From the NCBI GenBank assembly GCA_013407085.1, contig JACCGJ010000584.1, positions 1 through 64,000 of the forward strand: DNA of 64,000 nt, given 5' to 3'. Source of the DNA: Atriophallophorus winterbourni. Lineage: Eukaryota; Platyhelminthes; Trematoda; Plagiorchiida; Microphallidae. Position 1 is the first letter of the stretch. The number at the start of each line of letters is the position of its first letter. Of the stretch, positions 41,364 through 54,960 are shown piece after piece. Both the position numbers and the translations under genes were made by a program. The notes under the pieces were generated by a model. The model did no database searches and was not told where the DNA came from. It saw only the letters and a program-made list of their open reading frames with translations.

Positions 41364-41410
41364 CTGGTCGTACTATCCCTACCTGATGAGTGTCAACAGC
41401 ACGAAACCGG
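41364..41410 (+). ncRNA. Hammerhead ribozyme, type III (complete core)
   Basis: Read 5'-3': stem III CTGG (41364-41367), U and cleavage nucleotide C (41368-41369), stem I GTA / TAC (41370-41372, 41380-41382) with a 7-nt loop, core CTGATGA (41383-41389), stem II GTGT / GCAC (41390-41393, 41399-41402) with loop CAACA, core GAAA (41403-41406), stem III CCGG (41407-41410). All invariant core positions are present and every stem closes; stems II and III each use one G-U pair. Predicted cleavage is after 41369. Short stems and a 3-bp stem I suggest modest activity. Confidence 0.75.
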
Positions 41411-41978
41411 TTGAGGAGTGTGTTATGGAAATGCAGGCAATTGAGCATTTTTGTACAGAAACATTAGTATTCATAATCATTAAAACTGTGATACGACTGT
41501 AAAGTGAAAGATAACATTTTTCTAAAATATTCAATGTAATTCAAGGTTTTTATTGTTCTTCAACGGTTCCAGCCTAAACATAAACATAGGATGGTGAAAG
41601 TAAGAATGCAAGTGTATAAAAACAATATAAGCAATTAGAATAGTCAGCATATAAGAGTCGGTGAACGGATAACTCAATAAAAATCGTCTAAAATCGTTTT
41701 AGACTCATGCATTCTAGTGGAGTGGGTAAGGATAGAATGTAGACTGTTCCAAGTAAAACATGCACAGACAGAATAAAAAAATACTTCGTACAGTTTAGGC
41801 GGGAACGGGGTACCACTAGCATATAAATCAACTTGTGTAAAAATAGTCAGCCCAACGCTCGTAAATAGAGGTACGCTAATTATAATATATCATCGATATA
41901 ACTCGGCTAATTAGTGGCTTTGGGCTGTGAATATCACTGTTAGAACGAGTTTCAAATCAATATTTCATTCAAACTCAC

Positions 41979-44900
41979 ATAAAAGGTAACCAAAGCTTCC
42001 AACGTGTTGAACAAGTGATCAGCAACCCAATCTCGCAAAAGAATTGGCGTTCGTCTATTGGGGGCTACTGGGGATCGCTCAGGAATGTGAGAACTTCTCT
42101 CGGTGGAATCAACATCTGTACTAGTCTCAGTTGGGTGATGATGTTGATACATCGATGGTGATTCTCCTGGCACCCCGGGAGGAATCCCATCCAATAATCG
42201 TAAACGACAGTCTTCGAGACCAGCCTTCAATTCTTGTGCCTCTTTAATTCGAACTTCTATTTCGGATTTTTTGTGTTTCAATTCTTCCTGTAAAACAACG
42301 GGAACTTCTATGGGTTTTCCGGTTACATGAACACATAAATGCAACCACAGAAATCTTAGTTCGACAGAAGGTGTGCTACCGTGCTCTCAGGTTTTAATGG
42401 TCTGAAAGCACTTTGATTTATAACGACCACACAATGATTATGCCTGTTTCTGATCATAAAATTAAGTTAATTGCCCAAAAGCACAATCGTAGTATACGAT
42501 TTGAGGTTTTATAACTCTTCTTATGTGGAAACTAATTGAACTGCTTCGTAATGGATAAGGAAGAAGGAACAGACAAAACACTTTTGAAAAATCGAAATTG
42601 AACATTATTTTGTCCCTCTAGTGTTGGCTAAGTAAATACGTTTTGAATTCCGTAATAATTGTTCTCAAAATACTTATCACTGAATTTAAATTATGTTATA
42701 AAGCATAAATTTATTTCGCTTTGTGCCTGGCACCGTCACAATGATTTTCTCTTTGATTCAACAAAATAATTTACTTTTTAACTTGTTTGGTCATCTGTGT
42801 CGCAACGTTTCTTTTCTCGTGTATTTAATGCTCATTAATATGATGAATTTTCAAGCATCAGTAGGCAATTAAAGCAACTGAGAACCGAAATGCAGATTTG
42901 CCCTCAGTGATTCGCCAAACGTCATGTGCTCCATATATTACACAAGTTCCTCGTTCAAGGGCATAGTATAGAGCTGAAGTGACGGTTGGAGCCTAATTAT
43001 GCATTTTCCTGGTCGAGCATTTAATGCAAGTGTGATCATCAAACGATGTGTCGTGCATATTTTTCCACATCTGACAGCTGATCAATGCGGTGTCATGAAT
43101 ATGAAAACTGCGCTGTAGACTTTATCTCGGAGAGCATTTTGTCAATCGACAAAGAGCTACTTCAGCAGTGCCACAATTATTTGATGCAGTCCGCGTTCAA
43201 AGAATGAAGATGATTTGTTAAAAACCGTGGTGTTTTGCTCATCTATACTCTATATTTATAAACATTTGTGGTTCATAATTTCCGGTAATTTATTAACTAA
43301 CTTAAAAAAATTAAATAGTTTAGAAAGGAAAGTCTACACTGAACAACTTATATGATTCAAGATCCAAGATTTATAGTTGTAGAAGCAACCAGCTTTACAA
43401 TAATATATATATATATATATCAGTTTTCCGAATATTCTTCAGCTCAATCTTCCAGTGATACACGTTCCTATGTTTCGATGTGAGAAGCATTGCACTTTGT
43501 TAATTTATACCACATTAAAACTGACTAGCGATCTCTGTTGATGAAATTATGAATTATGCTCTGTCGCTGCCCGACAAGTTGCATCCCTTAGCTATCCTAG
43601 TTTGTTTTATATCGAAATCTCTGCCCCCACATATCATTTGTGCTGATCTTGACGAGTATATGTTGACCAAATCTAACCTCGCACCTGAATACACATGCTG
43701 ACTTTCCATATTGATAAAACATTTGTGTTGTTTTTATGCATTCCCTATATTTTTAATCTATGGTTACTGTAAAATATTTGCTTTTTTGAATTTTAACAAA
43801 AAACTTTGAGTTACTTTTGTTGACAACAGGATTACTTGCATTCAGATCTCACCTGTAAGGTATTATGCGGTAATCAACAATTGTAATTAGGCAACCCAAG
43901 TGCTTACTGTTCTATGGTATGATTTGAAGTCCGGATTCCGGTGCCTGGTCTCTTTTATAAACTCGGTCCTCGCATCTAACCAAGCTAAGCGCCATGCCAG
44001 TTGACAAAGCAATTGAACAACCGAACGCATTGAATTGTGCCAGCGTTCGAAACGAACCAGGACGTGGGCGAATGGCGATTCACATTGCGACGAGATGGTG
44101 GAACTGTTGTCGGCTCGTGTGCAACATGGCGAGTTAGCATGATCCGACAGAATGAATATATCTTGCAGTTTGATTTTCAGCTAATTATAGGGTGAACAAA
44201 TCAGGTATTTATGAGTTAACGTAAGAATTCAAAGTCGGTTTCATTTTTTAAAGGTTAAAAGATTGGCATTAACCCATTACCTCTCGGCGATCTCATATGA
44301 GATCACTTAAAAATAACAGATTTCTTAATTATCTGTCTGTATATACGCATATATAACCTTCATGCTATATCGAATAGGTATATTTCTCTGATATGCACAT
44401 GAGATTTAAAAAAATCGCTTTAAATTAATTGATATACAAGCTTGAATATATCGAAATTGCACTCATGAGAACTGTTATGAGAGGCAATGGGCTAAACATT
44501 CGAAAGTACGTGAGTTTCTAATTGATAAATGTTTATTACAGGAAGCCGATACAGTAATGAAAACATTGTACTGCAACTTGGGTTTCTCACATTTTCCCCA
44601 ACTTTGTTTTACACCCAAAGTAAATAGTAATACCTCAATCATGATTCCTATGTGCTAAAGAAACTTTATGTCACTTTTCTGGTTAAATTTTAAACATGAG
44701 CACTAGGGCATGTTTACCGTCGTCGTACATTTCATGAATAATTTCGTCAAATGCACCAACCACACGGCAAACTGAATAGATTTTTAATCAGAATCGAGAA
44801 TTCCGTATTAGCATGTGGTCTCATTACACACGCCCAATGACCAGTTCCGTGCTGTTTGCACTCAGTATGTACGGACATTACGATCAAGATTCGCGTGAAA

Positions 44901-47351
44901 TTTAATACTGGAGAAAAGGTAAACTAAGTTTGATTTTTGAAGCCGTTTTTGGATTAGGTTGTCACGACCAACTTTTTGTAAATCACTTGTCCACACACGT
45001 TTGTAGAAAATATCCATGCATGCATGCTTTTACATCACAGGCAATCCATGACCGAATTCAGGCAGCTTATACTCATCAGGTGGGGACAGTACGTTTAGGT
45101 TTTGCGATATGATCAATATAAGTGTAGGAATAAATTGTTCCTAAATGCTAAGTGAATAATGTATAACCATATTTTTATTCTAGTTTTGATATTACGCCAC
45201 AAACAAATCTTTTCTAATCTAGTTTCTATTAGGAAATTTATGGGAAAGTTTGTTTACCAGCCCATTGAAGGATTCACACTTTCACAAGCTCGGCTGCTTG
45301 TAATACCTACTAAAACTGCAATGTATGTGCTTTAAAAAATATGCAGATAAAAATTCACACTGTTCAAATCGTTCATTTATTCGTACGAAAATTGAGTTAT
45401 AAATTTTGTGCTTAAAACTCATCCAATGCATCAATAAACTGCTGGCACGTATATCAACTGAAATTTTAGTTCGCAAAAATTCAAGCATGGGTTGTAGTAG
45501 TCATGGGTTGTGTGGTGCACACTTACGATAGTAATAAAACACCTTTGCCGACAAAAGCGCTAATAGTTTAGTCATTTATTAATGCACCTCCTCTATCGAC
45601 ACAAACTTGCATATTCCGGTCTAGTTTCAACAAATTTGGCTTAATGATTTTGGTAGTTGTTGATTAAATATACGGTTCCCATATTCAACTAGTTACAGCA
45701 GGATTTCTTACCAATTTTTCTTCGGTTGTGCTTCTCGACAACTTTTGCTGAGCCTCTTCCAAACGTTGCCTTTTGCTTGCGATCCTTGTTGCCAAACATC
45801 GTGCAATTTTTCTCAGGATGGAATATATTGAATTTCGATGATCTTGTGGACATGTGTTTTCAGATAAATCGCCCGTTTCATCTACGTCCGATTTTGCTTC
45901 GGGTGAATCCAAGGAACTGCCTATTGTGTGGTTGAAATTGTTCGACATATGCGATTCATTTTGTGAATCCTCTGTACCTCGACTTTCGTAACAAGACTGG
46001 GTCATACGAGGGTCGAGCATGCTCTTTGTCGGTTGGGTAGATACACCGTTACACAGTGGCTTTGGTACACTGTAAAGTTGACGGAGTTTCATGTAATGAG
46101 ATTATGCACTATTAATACCGCTTGATGTTTACTAACTACAAGAATTAACAGCGCGGTTTGCTTACAAAATATATATTACTCATCAAATTTATATTCGAAA
46201 GCCATTGTTTTGGCTAGCCGGTCTACAGATTAAATCCAACGGTCAAAACTATAGAAAGGACCAGTTTTGTAATACTCTCATTCCCTGCACTAAAAGATCA
46301 CATCCGGTTTTTAGCCGCTAATATTTATCAGATAAAGACATTAAGATAAGTTTCAGTGGGCTTTGCAACATGGGAAAAGTAGTTAACGAGTTTTAATCGG
46401 ACGTCACTGTTAAGATGATTGTCATAACCCACCTCTGACAGACCGATTCAAACAGTCGATCTAGTTCTCGTGTCCGTTTGTGGAAGCAAACAATCTCTAC
46501 CTCAATGGTCATATCAGCGTAACCTGTTGAAGCCAGAAAGCCAAAGGCTGCAGCCAATCTTCCTCTTGTGGTTGATGCGATTATTAAACCTACATTTACA
46601 AAGCACAACCGATTTCTTACTATTACCGCCATAACGTGGGGCCAAGAGGATTTGTTTTAGTAAACCATGAAATAGTGAAAAAATAGTATTCATAATCATA
46701 CTTGCAAACCACTGTGGAAAATTAGTTACGAACTAGTTACGAAAAATCACTGAATAGGTTAGATGGTTTCTTTACCATGTGTCATCACTCAAGGTTGTTG
46801 ATGGCATCCCGGTAGATTCGTTTGAATGAACATTTGGGTTATTCGGTGGCACAAGTTGTAACGCTTCTCGCAGTCTAGACTCTAAACCGCCAGTCCCGTG
46901 ATTGCTATTCTCCTGGATGCATAATCGAAGCAGAATCATTTCTGTGGTATTTTGCTGCTCATCTGGTAATTGCCGTATCAAGCGCAACAGTTTCGCATCC
47001 GATTGACGTTCGCGTTCAGATTTCTCGATCCACGGGATAGTTGGAACCACCAAATGGCTCTGTGACAGACAAAACGTAGAATTGCGTAATGAACTCAAAC
47101 AATTGATTGATAGTGGTTTCTGGTTGAAGACTTTTTGTGAATGTGTTTGTAATGCAACTTCATCTGACTCATGGTTTGTCAGAATAGACGAAGCACCGCT
47201 GCTGGAATTTGTCTCCAACGTTCGTGAATATGATCTTTCAAGTGAAACGCGTCGCTTGGACATTGAAATTCCAGCATTTGGACGCTTGTAATTTCCACCG
47301 AAACCGGATCTAATGTTTGGACGGCTTCTGATGTATGACTCCGGGTCAATA
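41979..47351 (-). CDS. Probable Shroom-family protein (ASD2-like region), partial gene
   Basis: Four minus-strand exons, read from high to low coordinate: A 46776-47351, B 46433-46589, C 45712-46069, D 41979-42287. B, C and D join in phase with good splice sites (GTGGGT, GTAAGA, GTGAGT donors; TTTACAG and TTGTTTTACAG acceptors). A to B is in phase only with a weaker A donor at 46789; the stronger GTAAAG donor (exon end 46776) would need another exon. Exon A has KLLRLIRQLPDEQQ. Exon C ends in a helix (ILRKIARCLATRIASKRQ) and D starts EELKHKKSEIEVRIKEAQEL, together resembling the RLAxVENAL...EKRxxLxxQLEDAKELK pattern of the Shroom ASD2 domain, which binds Rho kinase and controls apical constriction. 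The PDZ part and the last helix are not seen; both ends of the gene are missing. The identity is inferred by eye. It could be another coiled-coil protein. Confidence 0.5.
43401..43421. repeat. (AT)n microsatellite
   Basis: An uninterrupted alternating AT run of about 20 bases in AT-rich sequence in the long intron between exons C and D of the minus-strand gene. Confidence 0.9.
44836..44895 (-). ncRNA. Hammerhead-like relic
   Basis: The minus strand: ATCTTGATCGTAATGTCCGTAC, then CTGAGTGCAAACAGCAC and GGAACTGG. The first part mirrors ATCCTGGTCGTACTATCC of the intact copy; the core has decayed (part of GATGA deleted, GAAA changed to GGAA). Confidence 0.45.
45045..45105 (-). ncRNA. Hammerhead-like relic
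   Basis: The minus strand: CGTACTGTCCCCAC, CTGATGAG (CTGATGA at 45073-45079), then TATAAGCTGCCT, GAATTCGGTC. The first half is almost identical to the 41364 copy (CGTACTATCCCTACCTGATGAG). GAAA has become GAAT and stem II is broken. Confidence 0.5.
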
Positions 47352-50300
47352 CTGAAACAAAATGCAATATAATTTAGGGCTGTCGGGATTTTAGATAATG
47401 CGATACAATGGTATGTGTGCTTGAATAATTTTAGATTGAAGCTTTTAAAAGAAATTTTCTTGTAAATGCCTCATATTAAAATCCGCTTTATTTTGGGCAG
47501 ACTTTACAGAAAGTGTAAAATAGTTCGTATGATTGTATAGGCGCAAATATTGTAAATATAAATTAGTGGTGTCTGTAAATTGTTAATTTAAGAGTGAATT
47601 TCTCGGTCGCTGGACGCCGTCTCTGCTCCGCAGCAAAAGTTCACCAAATGATTGCAAGCAGTTTCTCACTCATGTCTATCAGTTTCAAGCTACTACAACA
47701 CTTTTCTGGAAACTGGTTCCATTTTTTCATTCACACTCAAATTTTTTTGTATGAATCAGATTGTGAAAAAAGCGTTATGAGAGAATTTGGATCGTGACAT
47801 CATGTGAGAATATTAAAATGTTTAGTTTAAGAAGTTCAAATCAATGAAAGTGACATAATTGTTCAATTGTCTCACTGATTCGCTGAATCAATGCAGTCAA
47901 AATTTCGTTTTTTGTTAAAATTGAATTAAGTTAAAGATAGAACAAAGTATTGACATTGTTTAAATCGATTCTTCCAATTAAGCTTGTTCGAATTATGTGC
48001 GCATTTTTTAATTATTTTGATATATTCCCTTAGGACGCGTATGCCTGATAATTAGAAGTTTATTCATCGTAACTAGAAGAAGTTCAGGCTAGCTTCGAGC
48101 TACGACTCAACAAAACTGTGCACGTATCGTAAATCAGCGGTTCAGATTATACAAGAAATTTCAAATAAGCTTTTATAATATAAATTTACTACAAAATAGA
48201 TTCAAATCACTCAAATCTGCTTAAGTGTAAGCCAAAATAATAATAAAATGATGCAAACCATTAATTGCCCCTGAATGTAGCAAACGAAGTTTATAACAAA
48301 AAACAATTATCTCTATATATGAAAGTGTTTAGGTCCATCAGAAACGTCATACACATTATACTTTTGCTTACCACAAAAGGGAATTTGTATAAGTGATCGA
48401 AAACGGGACAATATTGCTTAAAAAGAAGGATCCATCTCAAACTGTTTATGTAACGAAAGATCTAGACTACCATTACGATTTAAAATTCATATATGTGAAC
48501 CAAACTGTAGAGTTATTTAAGATACCGACAAATTTTGAAATCGTTAAATTATATCTGTGTTAAAGTATGAGAACTTGATTTTGGCAGTATCACCAATACA
48601 TGTGTGTCCGGTGCATATCGAAATTCTTGCCGCTAAACGTTTAGGACTCGAGAATTTCTAATTTTCCACATCTCTAAATGAACCGGCCCTCTAAATTGGC
48701 CACAAAATGTTAGCTCAAAGTCTAAATTTGGTTGAAAGTTAACATGTTCTAATTTCTTGTATTCCAAACCTGAACATGAGTACATTTGAAAGAATTTTAG
48801 ATACCGATGGTTTATCTGATTCATTAGAAACCGTGAATTTTACCTGATATAAATTCCTAATTAAATATAAATTCCTCACCAGCAATAAGAAAACTTATAA
48901 GTAATAATTTTCGAATATGTCAAATAATGTTTTGCGATAGCATATTGAAAGAGTTGATATTGTAATCCTCAAATTATAACCAAATGTTCAGAGTATTTTG
49001 TTATATCCTCTAGCAATCTGAGTATGTCGAACAGATCTTGAAGCATCCTCATTCCTCCCTGGATTAACTGAAGAAAATCTCTTCACATGTCGGAAAGCTG
49101 AGATTATTCAATAAAAAGGAGCTTGTTGGTCAAGGGTAAAAGATATTTTTTCACAAAATCTCGTTTCGTTTTGAAACAGAATAATCACCTCAGAAACCAT
49201 TAACCAGATTTACATGAACAGAAAAAACAGCGTCATCACAGCGCGCAATTTCGTACCCAACAGTTGCGAGCAAAACTCATGCGCCCAGTGAAAATGTCAT
49301 TTGAAACATTGACTGTACACGCGAGTACTGAAATGTCAAACGCCGAGGTGAAGATTGTTTATAAAGTGGAAAAAATGGAGACAATTTTTCAGCAGAAAAA
49401 GTAGCTAGTCCAAATTAATGAACGATCGATATAAATTGTTAGGCTTAGGGTGGATGCCTATTCAACATCGTTTTCGCACATTGTAAAATATATTGATTTC
49501 ATAAGAAGTGATGTTAATATGATGCTAAACTATACGTCATGTTCGACTTTAAACTCGATAATCTGCATCGTTAAGTTTCCCTGCAGATACCTAAGTCTGT
49601 TTACCACGCTAATAGTGAATAAACAACAGAAGATTTCGTGAAAAATATTGTTTGATGCTTGATTACAATATCCGTTTCTGAATACTGCCCCATCACGAAC
49701 AAATGTACTACAGTTTGCTAAAAACGTGTGCCATTAGGCCTGAATTTATAATAATCTACAGAATATTCTATACGGCGTCTCGCTAGCTTGTCCACTTATT
49801 AAAACTTCGTTCCACACTCCCAACGCGCAGTCAAATTTACCTCTCAAATACCGCACACGCGCGTAGATTGTCTTCGAAACTTTTTACTCAATTCATGATT
49901 GTTTTCAATGCAACTGTATTATCAGAATTGTGTTTTGTAGCCGATTGAAACAATAATCAAACAAAAGTCGAGAGCTTTTATGTAGAATTATCGTGTATTC
50001 CACCAATGTGCTGAAAACCATCAGTGATTTCCGATATAGAACAACATTTTAACAAAAAATTACCAAAATTTACATTTCACTAACATTTTATCTGTGCTAT
50101 CCTTAAGTTGGAATTTGTTTTATTCCGCGAAAATGCTTGGAACATATGGAATAATGTAACCATTTGAATTTTATGATAAATCTTGAGTCATGAAACAGTG
50201 AAGAAATGATAGACAACATGTGTTTTGATTTTGACTTCGTACCAAACAGCTACAGTGAAAGTGAATTAAAATGGGTGATACTGTGGCATGAAAAAATAAA

Positions 50301-53065
50301 GTGCCTTCGCGTGCTTTCATATTCGAAAGTTTATTATATTCCAATCAACGCTCTGCGTTAGTTTTTATTGAGTTATTGACAACTTTCAAGTAATTAGCAG
50401 TGAGGACATTTCATACACATAAAGTTATGGACCACTCCTCTGGCTCACTTAACTTCCATAAGTCCATTTAGTTGAAAATCTCGCCCCTATCAAATATCAC
50501 TAATGATTGGAATAGTCAATCGATCAATTAAACAATTAATACGTGCTCACATACATCTCAGCCTTTTCTTCCATTTTGTAATCACCCGCATTTTCGCCAG
50601 CGTATTTCAATGTTATACGTGAGTAGTGTAAAGAACAAGAGAGCAGCAACTGACGATGGGAAATTTTAAACCGTGAAAACTTTGATGTTGACGATTTACT
50701 CTGCGGGTTACTTTATAGCTGCTCGTGTGAGTAAATTGCATTTTGTTAGTATGGAAACACGGCGAGCTGACAATCAATAAGGAAAGGATTAACATTCTTG
50801 ATCACCCGATCTAGTAATCTACTATCAGCTATGTTAAATACTATCAGACTTAAACAGCTCATCCCTCCTAATGAAATTAGCCACCCTGAACACCCTTCAC
50901 TGTTAACAAAAGACCGGTAAGGTATCGCTCATCTAGTCCAATAAACAGAATGTTAAGACGAATCGGCAACATGGATTGTGTGCGTAATAATATTATCATA
51001 AGCGCAAAATCTAAAATATAGCGGAAACTTTGCTTGCAACAAAGTCGGCGTATAGAATAAATGATCCAGTAGGTCTTTCTTAAATTTTTCTAAGAAGCCA
51101 TCAAGACAGATTTTCCAAAGCTGTTTGTCTCCTAGATGTAGATCGAAAATCAAAAATATTTGTCCAAATAAGCTTTAGTGACGTGCAGACGGATATGACA
51201 AATATATGAAGCTCAAAATAAAATTAACTTCGTCAATCTAACTTAATAAGACAAAATAAAGCAACTATTGTAGTGATAACTTCTAAATCGTTCGATTCAA
51301 ACTCCAGACGGCCAACTGATATTCATTACTGTTGAATATTTAACATTTATCAAATATAATATTCCGTATGGGCATAAAAGATGTTGGAAATGAGATCTTC
51401 TGTAAATTCAATGTGTAGTCTTAAAAACTAGTTGTGGATAAGATAAATAGATTGTACACCCACGTGCAACCTCCAGAGAACTGTGTTTACAAAGACAATT
51501 ATTATGCTTACCAAATGCAAATCAAGTTTAACAGGTTCGCGTGAATATTTAATTGAACTTTATTAAGTAAAGTGTATTAAATGTTTGAAAATTGTCATTG
51601 TGGTCAAAATTCCTATGATATCCTATCATAAATGTCTTCAAATAAGTCCGGTAACAAATTCTCAGGATTCCAAATATTATATCGTACAGTTAACTAAGGG
51701 TGAAATGTTTGAGAGTAAGCAGAGCACAAATTCATTGTCTCTTCATAACTACAAGCGTTTGAAAACTTCAAATACACCAACGTTTAATAATGGCATTTTA
51801 AGCTACGATCTAGCTAAAAACGGGCCTGTTGTATATATGAATATATAATGAAGCACTACATTTTCGTAACTCGGAATCAACTTGATATTGACGTCAAGAA
51901 ACGTTATTCATTTATGGAAACAGAAATTATTTCCGTGCATTGCGCATATCAAAATATCGTTGCCTTTCGTTTCCTAAAGCTACGTTTAAGAAAATTTATT
52001 TTCACTTTACAAACATAACTTACAATGAAAAATTTGTGAAATCCACAACATAATTGTACATGCAATTAAGATAATTATGGTAGAAATTCATGTACACCAA
52101 GGAATTTCTCGTGGAATATTGTGCTAAAATCTTTCGCACATGGATTGTTTACGTGGATTGTCTTTTCAAGCAACGTGATTGGTGGAGAAGAAATTGGCCG
52201 GATACGTGTGTGCTAGTGACATAAAACAGCATCGCATGGGAGGACAGATAAATGATTGACGGAAAATCATTGATGTTTATACAAGGTGATCAGTAAAAGA
52301 TGAGGAACATTTCTTGAGGAGCAATCACTGACAAATTATTATCAATTTAAGATAGATAATTTGAAGTGATAAAGTGCCAAGACAGGGTCGTATTACAAAC
52401 ACAAATCTCAACGGAATACTCCATGGTCATAGTCGAATTCGCATTTGACCATCTGGTGTTAATATATAACTGTGCGTATATACATACTTCATTTCACATC
52501 GGTATCTTAAGAATATTAATCACGTGAACTTGACTGGTTAGTTCCGTTTAAATTATTTATTAGCGCATGCGATGTTATTTAGATCTAATGAAGAATTCCG
52601 CTTGGTCCAAAATCATCAGGCGGCGGTTCAACCTCCATAATCAATCAGCGTGCTGAACCGTTTATCGATCAATGTCGAGTATTCAAATAATTATTCTCGT
52701 GACCTTTGTAAAATGCTTGGGCGATGGTGAGTAGAACCAGGTCACTGGGTGATGCATCCGAAAGTGAATTAGAACTATACTACCTGCCGAACCTTATATT
52801 GACAAGTAAGTGAAAATATTATATGACTCGAATTTTATAGTTCATTCTTCTCAAGAACTCAACATTTTTAAAATTCTTGCACTAATATTCGGCATATCAA
52901 CGTTCGTGTTACTAGTCTGGTCATCTTGGTGTAACATGAAAAAGAACTATATCAATTGAGTAAGTAAATATTTGAAATAAAGGAATCTGAATGCATTTTT
53001 ATTGTATATATTCCATATATTTATTTGTACCCATAGTCTACAGAAGTTTCGGGCGGCTTACTATC
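47352..53065. other. Repeat-poor AT-rich block, no gene recognised
   Basis: Apart from isolated short ORFs with no recognisable content, nothing is visible on either strand: no LINE, S1, R1 or Gypsy motifs. It may be the upstream intron or 5' flank of the minus-strand gene. Confidence 0.5.
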
Positions 53066-53640
53066 AATCGTGTTCCAAAGTTGTCATGCCGGAGCCGTTT
53101 TGGGGATGAGCTTCCAATTCCAAAAAAATGATTTAGTGGAATAGCCCCTGACAACCAAGTCCGGCTCCTGGTCTGCACGCGTGGTTTTGTGTTACCTGGC
53201 GGAACAGGTTCTGACAGGAGAAGGGACGAAGGTTGCTAACTGGCGCAGGTGGAGCTCGTAAGTCAATGAAGGTCGTCAACCTAGTGGAAGGAAAACCCTT
53301 ATCTCAAACCTCCACCGCTTTGTGGCTACATCCATTCATGGAAAAGTATTCAGGAGTCTACATCGAGGAGAAATCCCGAGCTAGAGTCCAGTTAGGCATT
53401 CCGAAGTTGAATACAACTTTGAAATGCCAAGTACTGTGACGGCATCATTATACGAGCGTATCAGCCTAGGTGTTCCTTTGGTTACAGTGGTGTCATAGAT
53501 AGGGAGCACTTGTTGTTTAGGCAACAACTAGTTCTCCATTCTAAACTGCCCTGGCGTACATCACAACGGAACAGTTGAGAGGACAATCCATTTCGCTTCT
53601 ATAGATAATAACACAGGAAGCAGCATATACCGATTAAAAT
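53066..53640 (+). repeat. R1 module, long variant (plus)
   Basis: Begins GTTCCAAAGTTGTCATGCCG. Shared blocks with 7110-7697 in the same order: CTGACAACCAAGTCCGGCTC, GGCGGAACAGGTTCTGACAG, CAGGTGGAGCTCGTAAGTCA, ATCAGCCTAGGTGTTCCTTT, AGTTCTCCATTCTAAACTGC, AATAACACAGGAAGCAGC. It sits immediately 5' of the LINE-B endonuclease, where a LINE 5' UTR would be. Confidence 0.7.
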
Positions 53641-54960
53641 CTATGAGTCGACTGGCGTAGTGCACGAGTCCTGAGGCTGCTTTAGATGGTGGGAGTTATA
53701 TTCAGGTCTCACTGAACCGCCCCAAGCTGGACAGCATCCAGGTTACGAGTCATGGAAAATTTGTCTCGGAATGTTCAAATTATGTAGAGCCAATGAAAAT
53801 GGACAACGCCTATTAGTGCTGTGCACGCAGTTCAGACTTTGTGTCACTAACACTTTCTTTCAGACAAAACCACAACATTAAATCTCCTAGAAAAAACCTC
53901 GCTCTACGCCTGGCATCAGCTTAAATTTATTCTTGTTGAGCGCACTAATATAGGAAGCGTAGCCCTCATCATTTCATATCAAAGCGCAGACTGTGACACT
54001 GACCATTCACTGGTTTGTGTAAAACTGAATATCCCCAGACAACATTGTACCTCACCGAATTGTCTGATAAGCCAAGGATAGATGTCCCTCGCATATGTGA
54101 ACCTAATCTAGCCTTTCGATTCGCAAAAGCCTTTACCATCGAGTTTAAAAAAAAACTGAACCCAAATCGACTTCAGAAAACTGGTAATCGCTAAAAAGCT
54201 GCATATGATGAGTCTCTCTATCCAAGTGCGGTCCGAAGAAAGCACGAACAAGCGACTTGTTCGAAGCAAAAACTTCTGAAATGACTGCTGTATTGGACGA
54301 GAAACGGTCAGCATTCTTGAAGTTCAAAGGTATACCAACAGATGAAAACTTACGACTACTAAAAGCAGCTAGAAATAAGGTCAAAGAAACTACAAGTCGA
54401 TATTCAAATGACAACTGTACTGAAATTAGCCTGTGTATCCGGAAAGCTGCGGATACTGGAAATTTTCACGGCATGTATGATGGGGTCGAGAGAGCCTTTG
54501 GTCCGTTCAAGCGTAAAACGGTTTCCATCAAATCTGTATCTGGTTATCGGCTTGTCAAAACTTAGCAGATGGGTAGTACACTTCTCCTCTTAATACTCTA
54601 GGTTCAGTACGGTTTTATCGCATGCACTTGAAAATGATGAGCGCTGGCCAACCATTGAACATTTAAATACAACCCTTATTCTGGATGACTTAGAAAGGGC
54701 AATCGACATCTCAGCGAACGCAAAAGACCCTGGTGACGATGGACTTCCACCTGAGCTCATCGAATGATGTATAACATCATTATTACAGCCTCCTTACCAT
54801 TTGCTGGCAGAATGCGTGTGTCCCACAAGAGATGCGAGAGACGAATTTCATCACGCTATTTAATAAAAGGGGCGATAGAGGCGACTAGCAATTACAGCGG
54901 AACCTCCCTTTTAAAAGTTGTAGGCAAATTATTTGCTAAAGTCATACAAATCCGTCTACA

